Program-made: the position numbers and the translations under genes
Shown: one piece after another, positions 1 to 4,405 of the stretch
How positions within the stretch are numbered: the stretch's first letter is position 1
Layout of the letters: the number at the start of each line of letters is the position of its first letter
Notes under the pieces: generated by a model
Told to the model about the DNA's origin: nothing
Seen by the model: the letters and a program-made list of their open reading frames with translations, nothing else
The model's database searches: none
Origin: CAYMEV01 sp964431655 [NCBI: uncultured bacterium]
GTDB taxonomy: Bacteria > CAYMEV01
Length of the DNA: 6,842 bases
Assembly: GCA_964431655.1 (NCBI GenBank)
Contig: CAYSKJ010000163.1
Location: 1 to 6,842, forward strand
Direction of reading: 5' to 3'

Positions 1-2
1 TT

Positions 3-50
3 TTCGTCGGCGAACTTATTGAAACGGATAATGCAGGGACAAATATCTGA
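3..50 (+). CDS. possible 3' end of an unidentified upstream gene
   Basis: The third reading frame is open from the window edge to a TGA at 48-50 and would give a 15-residue C-terminal tail reading FVGELIETDNAGTNI. Its codons look like those of the genes downstream (many purine-first codons such as GAA, GAT, GGG, GCA and ACA). A competing frame starting at base 1 runs to a TGA at 58-60, but its codons (TCG, TCG, GCG, CGG) fit the neighbourhood less well. The tail is too short to assign a family, and the reading frame itself is uncertain. Given the neighbours it could belong to another cofactor gene, but nothing in the sequence shows this. Confidence 0.3.
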   Translation, partial: FVGELIETDNAGTNI

Positions 51-87
51 AAAACACTGAAAGAACTTTGATTAATGCGGTTTTTAA

Positions 88-116
88 TTGACTTTAATCT
101 GAAGGATTTTTAGTAT
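88..116 (+). promoter_or_regulatory. putative sigma-A-type promoter for mogA
   Basis: TTGACT (88-93; 5 of 6 to the -35 consensus) and TAGTAT (111-116; 4 of 6 to the -10 consensus) are separated by exactly 17 nt. Transcription would start near 122-125, leaving a 5' leader of about 60 nt before the mogA ATG. A small palindrome, GGTGACC (121-127), lies at the predicted start site and could be an operator, but it is too short to claim. An alternative -10-like TATAAA at 138-143 has no matching -35. No terminator hairpin is seen between the possible upstream gene and this promoter, so read-through from upstream is also possible. Confidence 0.5.
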
Positions 117-183
117 CTCTGGTGACCCAAAAAGACATATAAAATGGTTTTAAAAAAGTAATTATACAGACAGAGGATATTAG

Positions 184-681
184 ATGCTGACATCCTTTAC
201 AGCTGGGGTAATAACAGCAAGCGACAGCTGTTACGTTGGAAACAGGAAAGATGAAAGTGGGAATACAGCAGTAGAAATACTCAGAAATAAGGGGTACGAG
301 ATTGTTAAATATATTATTCTTCCCGATGATCTGGAACAGATAGCCGGCGAGATCGTATTCATGTCTGATGATTTAAGGGTTGACCTTGTAATTACTACCG
401 GTGGAACTGGTTTCAGCAAACGGGATATTACGCCTGAAGCTACTGCCAGTGTGGTTAAGAGGCCTGTACCGGGTATATCCGAAGCCATAAGGAACTACAG
501 TCTTAAAATAACCCCGAGGGCCATGCTCTCCAGGGGTATATCAGGCATAAGGAATAATACGCTGATTGTGAATCTGCCGGGAAGCCCTAAAGCGGTGAAG
601 GAGGCTCTGGAATATATTATAGACAGCCTTTACCACGGTTTGGAGATACTTTCGGGCAGGGCAGGCAATTGTGCAGGATAG
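184..681 (+). CDS. mogA: molybdopterin adenylyltransferase, MogA/MoaB family
   Basis: This cytosolic enzyme uses ATP to adenylate molybdopterin, giving the activated intermediate that MoeA then loads with metal. The 165-residue protein is a single MoaB/Mog domain of normal length. Visible family marks are TTGGTG at residues 71-76 followed by a DxTPEAT motif (D81-T87), and an LPDD segment with D49. By alignment from memory, D49 and D81 match the catalytic aspartates D49 and D82 of E. coli MogA. Other marks are MLSRGISGIR (114-123) and the domain-closing NLPGSPK (130-136). The DxTPEAT form resembles MogA more than MoaB. The ATG at 184 has a GAGG ribosome binding site at 173-176 with a 7-nt spacer. 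The gene has its own likely promoter and lies upstream of the riboswitch, so it may escape that control. Confidence 0.92.
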   Translation: MLTSFTAGVITASDSCYVGNRKDESGNTAVEILRNKGYEIVKYIILPDDLEQIAGEIVFMSDDLRVDLVITTGGTGFSKRDITPEATASVVKRPVPGISEAIRNYSLKITPRAMLSRGISGIRNNTLIVNLPGSPKAVKEALEYIIDSLYHGLEILSGRAGNCAG

Positions 682-731
682 GCAGATACTTTATTTATGG
701 TAAATAGTTTTTATATCGCTCAGAATGGAGG

Positions 732-850
732 AAGGATGATTAAACAGCAATATTTCCGAGCTTAAATATCTAAGGCTGAGGCTATGATTTTAAGCCATCG
801 GGTATAAGCAGAAATGCTTATGCCTCCCGTGCTTGGAAAGGAAAATCTTT
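732..850 (+). promoter_or_regulatory. Moco/Tuco-type riboswitch aptamer
   Basis: The RNA folds by eye as follows. P1 is 732-737 with 845-850. P2 is 753-761 with 831-839, nine pairs including one G-U. Two arms lie inside P2. The first arm (762-766 with 789-793, bulged 767, 768-770 with 786-788) leads into TCTAAG (769-774) opposite TATGA (783-787) and a tip GC/GC with a TGAG loop (777-780). The second arm (about 801-810 with 815-824) is capped by a GAAA tetraloop (811-814). It is followed by GCCTCCCG (822-829) and GGAAAGG (835-841), and P2 opens with CCGAGC (756-761). These sequence blocks, the tetraloop/receptor pair and the location ahead of transport and cofactor genes match my memory of the Moco RNA motif. 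I see no hairpin in 738-752, so the extra arm that I recall as marking Moco over tungsten-cofactor variants seems absent. Ligand identity is an inference. No convincing promoter is visible just upstream; weak AT-rich -10-like boxes lie around 701-717. Confidence 0.8.
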
Positions 851-904
851 AATATAAATAATTTATCCATATTACAGGAGAATTAGGGAACCGACCATGC
901 ACGG
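827..904 (+). promoter_or_regulatory. predicted antiterminator pairing (riboswitch expression platform)
   Basis: CCGTGCTTGG (827-836) can pair with CCATGCACGG (895-904): nine of ten positions are Watson-Crick, with one T-T mismatch (833 with 898). The left strand is the 3' side of aptamer helix P2 plus part of the conserved core; the right strand covers the loop and inner stem of the terminator. The helix therefore cannot coexist with either the folded aptamer or the terminator. The intervening 851-888 is AT-rich linker with no other structure seen. Pairing is read directly from the sequence; the regulatory role is an inference. Confidence 0.7.
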
Positions 905-916
905 TCGGTTTTTTTT
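889..916 (+). terminator. intrinsic terminator upstream of tupA
   Basis: ACCGACC (890-896) pairs perfectly with GGTCGGT (903-909) around a 6-nt loop (ATGCAC, 897-902). Position 889 can also pair with 910. A run of eight T bases follows (909-916). It lies 28 nt ahead of the tupA start and directly after the aptamer, so it is best read as the conditional terminator of the riboswitch and not as the end of mogA alone. Confidence 0.9.
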
Positions 917-943
917 ATATTCAAAAAGTCCAGGAGGTGGAAA

Positions 944-1813
944 TTGAGAAAGTATAACACGATATTTCTTATTGCAGTTATTATGGTTATTACAGGTTGT
1001 ATGGGGGATAAAACTGAATCAATAAAGATTCAGCCTGAACAAAAAGCTGATAAATCTAAATCCGCTATTATCCTTTCAACCACAACAAGTACGAGGGACA
1101 GCGGTCTTCTCGATTATTTGCTGCCGGAGTTTACAAAAGAAACGGGTGTGGAAGTCAAAGTAGTGGCTGTTGGGACCGGAAAGGCACTGCAGATGGGCAG
1201 AGACGGCGAAGCGGATGTACTGCTGGTACATGCAAAAGAATCAGAGCTGAAGTTTATTGAGGAAGGCCATGGCTTTTCAAGGTATGATGTCATGTATAAT
1301 GACTTTGTCCTGCTAGGTCCCCAGGATGATCCCCTGGGGCTTTTTGAGGTCTGCCCCGAAGATATAACCGAAGGCTTCAGGATTATTAATGAAAAAAAAC
1401 ATAAATTTATATCCAGGGGCGATGAATCTGGAACCCACAAAAAGGAAAAGAGCATATGGGGGGAAACCGGAACAGAACCTCAGGGTGATCACTATATTTC
1501 AGCCGGAAAGGGTATGGGAGATGTAATAAAGATTGCCGATGAGATGCAGGCATATACCCTGTCTGACAGGGCTACTTTTTTGAATTTCCGGACAGACCTG
1601 GATCTTAAAATTGTTATTGAAGGCGATGAAGGGCTTTTTAATCAGTATGGTGTTATTGCTGTAGACCCCGGTAAAAATACTAATATAAACAAAGAGGGGG
1701 CCGAAAAGTTTGTTGAGTGGATTCTTTCTCAGAAAGCCCAGGAAATGATTGGACAATATGGAATTGAAACCTTTGGAGCCCCTTTATTCGTTCCTAATGC
1801 AAAAGTAAGATAA
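944..1813 (+). CDS. tupA: tungstate ABC transporter substrate-binding lipoprotein TupA
   Basis: TupA captures tungstate outside the membrane and delivers it to TupB. The 289-residue protein begins with a lipoprotein signal: R2-K3, a hydrophobic stretch (about 7-17) and an I-T-G-C lipobox with the lipidated cysteine at C19. A polar linker (20-41) follows. TupA signature motifs are TTTSTRDSGLL (46-56), VAVGTG (74-79), ADVLLVHA (90-97), VMYNDFV (116-122) and SRGDESGTH (157-165). The TTTS, YNDFV and SRGD.SGT blocks carry the oxyanion-binding residues in this family and favour tungstate-type TupA over molybdate ModA. The start is TTG, supported by AGGAGG at 932-937 with a 6-nt spacer; no ATG in frame sits in a better place and the signal peptide begins right here. 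It is the first gene behind the riboswitch terminator, followed by tupB after 32 nt. Confidence 0.95.
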   Translation: MRKYNTIFLIAVIMVITGCMGDKTESIKIQPEQKADKSKSAIILSTTTSTRDSGLLDYLLPEFTKETGVEVKVVAVGTGKALQMGRDGEADVLLVHAKESELKFIEEGHGFSRYDVMYNDFVLLGPQDDPLGLFEVCPEDITEGFRIINEKKHKFISRGDESGTHKKEKSIWGETGTEPQGDHYISAGKGMGDVIKIADEMQAYTLSDRATFLNFRTDLDLKIVIEGDEGLFNQYGVIAVDPGKNTNINKEGAEKFVEWILSQKAQEMIGQYGIETFGAPLFVPNAKVR

Positions 1814-1845
1814 ATCATGCATAATAAAAAAGCCGGAAGGATATA

Positions 1846-2538
1846 ATGGATTATATACTGGAGGGAATACTGGAGGCATTAAACCTTCTGATATCCTTCG
1901 ACAGTGAAGCCTACGGAATTATTTTTCTTTCTCTTTTTGTTTCCTATGCAGCTACCCTAATCTCCGCAGTGGTTTTCGTGCCTTTTGGAATTTATCTCGG
2001 TCTTGCGGAATTCAAAGCAAAAAAACTGTTTTCAAGGTTTCTTTATGCATTTATGAGTGTTCCCTCTGTTGTGGTAGGCCTTTTTGTAGCTATTATGCTT
2101 TCCAGGCGGGGTCCCCTTGGCTGTCTCCAACTTCTTTATACACCATCGGCCATGGTTATTGCCCAGTTTATACTTGTTTCTCCCCTTATAATGAGCCTTG
2201 TTTTCAGCATGACAATACAGGATGGCAAGATATTAGAAAAATATGGCAAAACTTTAGGGGCTAGCAAGTTACAGATAATACTCCTTATAATAAGGGAAAA
2301 AAAGCTCAGCATTCTGGTAAATATCACTGCAGGATTTTCCAAAGCCATATCAGAGGTTGGGGCAGCTATGATAGTCGGGGGAAATATAAAAGGCCATACA
2401 AGGGTTATCACCACTACCATAGCAATGTCCAATTCTATGGGAGATTATCCCTTTGCTATTGCTCTCGGAATCGTTCTTTTGCTTATATCTCTTGTTAACA
2501 GCAGTTTTATATCCAATTACAGGGAGGGCATTGTCTGA
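1846..2538 (+). CDS. tupB: tungstate ABC transporter permease TupB
   Basis: This inner-membrane subunit forms the channel with TupC. The 230-residue protein has about five hydrophobic segments: roughly 24-52, 66-85, 100-122, 154-180 and 203-222. The cytoplasmic coupling loop is visible as KTLGASKLQIILLIIREKK (135-153), an EAA-like motif in which the usual LP is not kept. Typical TupB blocks are the LSRRGPLG loop (85-92), the SEVGAAMIVGGNI segment (169-181), GHTRVITTTIA (183-193) and the GDYPFAIALG stretch starting the last segment. The ATG has GGAAGG at 1835-1840, spacer 5. The partners are TupA upstream and TupC 6 nt downstream in the same frame. Confidence 0.93.
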   Translation: MDYILEGILEALNLLISFDSEAYGIIFLSLFVSYAATLISAVVFVPFGIYLGLAEFKAKKLFSRFLYAFMSVPSVVVGLFVAIMLSRRGPLGCLQLLYTPSAMVIAQFILVSPLIMSLVFSMTIQDGKILEKYGKTLGASKLQIILLIIREKKLSILVNITAGFSKAISEVGAAMIVGGNIKGHTRVITTTIAMSNSMGDYPFAIALGIVLLLISLVNSSFISNYREGIV

Positions 2539-2547
2539 CAATCTATG
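2521..2547 (+). promoter_or_regulatory. tupC translation-start region with hairpin between ribosome binding site and ATG
   Basis: The only good ribosome binding site for tupC is GGAGG at 2523-2527, which is 17 nt from the ATG at 2545 and too far in linear terms. An in-frame TGA (the tupB stop, 2536-2538) rules out a start further upstream. Between them lies ATTGT (2530-2534), CTG, ACAAT (2538-2542), a perfect 5-bp inverted repeat. If folded, it would reduce the effective spacing to about 4 nt. The tupB stop codon lies across the loop and the first base of the right arm. The stem is weak (one G-C pair), so simple translational coupling from tupB is an equally good reading. Confidence 0.4.
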
Positions 2548-3192
2548 CAGGTTTCATTAGCAAACTTGAATAAATCCTATAACGGCATAAATATTCTGGA
2601 TATTAATTCACTTGTTTTTAAAAGGGGTGTAATTTCAGCCCTGTTGGGGCCCAATGGTACAGGCAAAACAACATTGCTGAATATTATTGCCGGGCTGGAC
2701 AAAAATTTTACGGGAAAAGTAAAATATAATGATATGAATTATTCTGAAGCAATCGGGAGGAAAATCACGATGCTTTTTCAGAATGTCCAGCTTTTCAGAA
2801 GGAGTGTATATGAAAACATTGAATATCCCCTTAGATTACGCGGATTCAGCAGGGAAAACAGGAAAAATAAGGTTAGACGGGTTATGGATCTTTTAGGCAT
2901 TACGCATCTCATGAGTAAAAGAGGACATTTTCTATCGGGAGGTGAAATACAGAAAGTAGCTCTGGCGAGGTCCATAGTATTTGAACCGGAACTGCTTCTG
3001 CTTGATGAGCCCACTTCCAATCTGGATCCGGAATCCCTGGAAGCCTTTGAAAACCATATACTCAAGTATAATAAAGACACGAATAATACAATTATCTATG
3101 TAACTCACAATCTTGAGCACGCAAAACGGGTTTGCCGGGAGGCATATTTTTTGAGGAATGGGGAGGTAATTAAAGAAGATGGAATTTTTTAA
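2545..3192 (+). CDS. tupC: tungstate ABC transporter ATP-binding protein TupC
   Basis: This cytoplasmic ATPase powers tungstate import through TupB. The 215-residue protein is a full ABC nucleotide-binding domain without the C-terminal oxyanion-binding domain found in ModC-type proteins, in line with a Tup system. Motifs in order: Walker A GPNGTGKTT (35-43), Q-loop Q79 in MLFQN, ABC signature LSGGE (130-134), Walker B LLLLDEP (150-156), D-loop SNLD (158-161) and switch histidine H188 in VTHN. All catalytic residues are present. It starts 6 nt after tupB, with an unusual ribosome-binding-site geometry, and its last 14 nt overlap the start of moeA. The family alone would allow other oxyanion importers; the tungstate call rests on TupA and TupB. 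Confidence 0.92.
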   Translation: MQVSLANLNKSYNGINILDINSLVFKRGVISALLGPNGTGKTTLLNIIAGLDKNFTGKVKYNDMNYSEAIGRKITMLFQNVQLFRRSVYENIEYPLRLRGFSRENRKNKVRRVMDLLGITHLMSKRGHFLSGGEIQKVALARSIVFEPELLLLDEPTSNLDPESLEAFENHILKYNKDTNNTIIYVTHNLEHAKRVCREAYFLRNGEVIKEDGIF

Positions 3193-4405
3193 GGTATATA
3201 CAGTGGGTCAGGTGCATAAGGAATTGACAGATGCTTTTTCAGGCTTAAGCCCTGGCAAAGAAGTCGTTGATCTTGCACATGCACTGGACAGGGTTGCAGC
3301 CCAGGATATTGAATCGCCCCATGATGTTCCGGATTTCAGCAGGTCTACTGTAGACGGGTATGCGGTAAGGAGCTTTGATACTCATGGATCCAGCGAGTCG
3401 GTTCCGTCCATGCTGCGCCTGACTGGAGAGGTCTTTATAGGTAAAAGTACAGATATAATCCTTTCACCAGGCCTTGCCAGCTATATCCCCACCGGAGGCA
3501 TGATACCATCCGGGGCAGACTCTGTAGTAATGATTGAGCATATCAATAGACTTGATGATGAGTATATAGAGGTTTACAAACCTGTATCTCCCGGTGAGAA
3601 TATAATGTTTGCAGGGGATGACATGAAAAAGGGTGAAACCGCAATTAAAAGGGGTAGAATTATAAGTCCCCTTGACATAGGGGCTCTGGCTGCAACTGGA
3701 AAAACCAGGATTGAGGTATACAAAAGGCTAGTATTTTATATTATTTCCACCGGTGATGAGATAATTGAACCCTCCCGGAACACAGATTACGGTATGGTAA
3801 GGGATATAAACGGATATACCCTTCAGGCCCTTGTCCGGAAAAGCGGCGGGGAAGTCATAAAAAGAACAATAGTGAGGGATGATTATGGACTTCTCAGAGA
3901 GGAACTCGAAAAAGCATCAGAACTAGCTGATATAGTACTTATATCAGGAGGAAGTTCGGTGGGAACAAGGGATTTTACTCCGGATATAATAAATTCTTTT
4001 GGCAACAGGGGTGTCTTTGTACATGGGATTGCAATAAAACCCGGGAAACCTACCATTGTAGGGAAAGTAAAAAATAAAGCTGTATTCGGCCTTCCAGGGC
4101 ACCCGGTATCTGCTGTGATAGTTTATAAGGTTATTGTTGAACACTTAATAAATCATCTTTACGGCATAAACAGGCAGGTCCAATCCATTAAAGCTGTAAT
4201 AAGCACAAATGTGCATTCCTCGCCGGGAAGCAGAACATACAGAATGGTATCTTTAAATACAAAAAACGGGGTTCAGTATGCTGATGTAATTTACGGCAAG
4301 TCAGGGATGATTACTCTTTTATCCAAAGCATGCGGATATATAGTAATAGATGAAAATGAAGAAGGATTGAACAGAGGGAAGGAGGTAGAGGTATACCTGT
4401 TATGA
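3179..4405 (+). CDS. moeA: molybdopterin molybdenumtransferase MoeA (first copy)
   Basis: MoeA removes AMP from adenylated molybdopterin and inserts molybdate or tungstate. The 408-residue protein has the usual MoeA length and domain order: N-terminal domains I-II, a MoCF-binding domain III (about 184-330) and a C-terminal domain IV. Active-site marks are STVDGYAVR (56-64, with D59), IPTGGMIP (103-110, with T105), STGDEI (190-195, with E194), VRDIN (207-211), ISGGSSVGTRDFT (255-267), IKPGKPT (286-292) and GLPGHPVSA (304-312). By memory of E. coli MoeA these cover D59, T100, E188, D228 and D259, and none is lost. The start overlaps the tupC end by 14 nt; an in-frame TAA at 3167 excludes a longer form. 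The ribosome binding site GGGAGG (3161-3166) has a 12-nt spacer. The stop overlaps the next start as ATGA. Confidence 0.94.
   Translation: MEFFKVYTVGQVHKELTDAFSGLSPGKEVVDLAHALDRVAAQDIESPHDVPDFSRSTVDGYAVRSFDTHGSSESVPSMLRLTGEVFIGKSTDIILSPGLASYIPTGGMIPSGADSVVMIEHINRLDDEYIEVYKPVSPGENIMFAGDDMKKGETAIKRGRIISPLDIGALAATGKTRIEVYKRLVFYIISTGDEIIEPSRNTDYGMVRDINGYTLQALVRKSGGEVIKRTIVRDDYGLLREELEKASELADIVLISGGSSVGTRDFTPDIINSFGNRGVFVHGIAIKPGKPTIVGKVKNKAVFGLPGHPVSAVIVYKVIVEHLINHLYGINRQVQSIKAVISTNVHSSPGSRTYRMVSLNTKNGVQYADVIYGKSGMITLLSKACGYIVIDENEEGLNRGKEVEVYLL

Noticed and set aside
121-127. GGTGACC palindrome at the predicted mogA transcription start as an operator
   Set aside because: Seven bases with no extended dyad or second copy in the window; too short to separate from chance.
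140-152. AT-only hairpin (TAAAA, TGG, TTTTA) before mogA
   Set aside because: All stem pairs are A-T, so it would be unstable, and no T-tract or regulatory partner is seen. It is neither a terminator nor a credible structured RNA.
701-717. Dedicated promoter for the riboswitch transcript
   Set aside because: TATATC (712-717) and TAAATA (701-706) are weak -10 candidates, and nothing close to TTGACA lies 16-18 nt upstream of either, so I did not list a promoter.
736-765. Short leader peptide (MIKQQYFRA, then stop) with GGAGG at 727-731
   Set aside because: A start, a ribosome-binding-like site and a stop are all present, but the purine-rich stretch and the codons coincide with P1 and the conserved P2 sequence of the aptamer. 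The RNA structure explains the sequence better, and the peptide shows no attenuator-style codon run.
1114-1455. Minus-strand open frame of 113 codons inside tupA
   Set aside because: It is a shadow of the tupA coding frame: serine-rich, no ribosome binding site and no recognisable domain. The same holds for the other minus-strand frames inside mogA, tupB, tupC and both moeA genes, including the 187-codon frame at 5320-5883.
944-1813. Molybdate-binding ModA or phosphate-type binding protein instead of TupA
   Set aside because: The TTTSTRDSGLL, VMYNDFV and SRGDESGTH blocks are characteristic of TupA, and the partner ATPase lacks the extra oxyanion-binding domain of ModC-type proteins.
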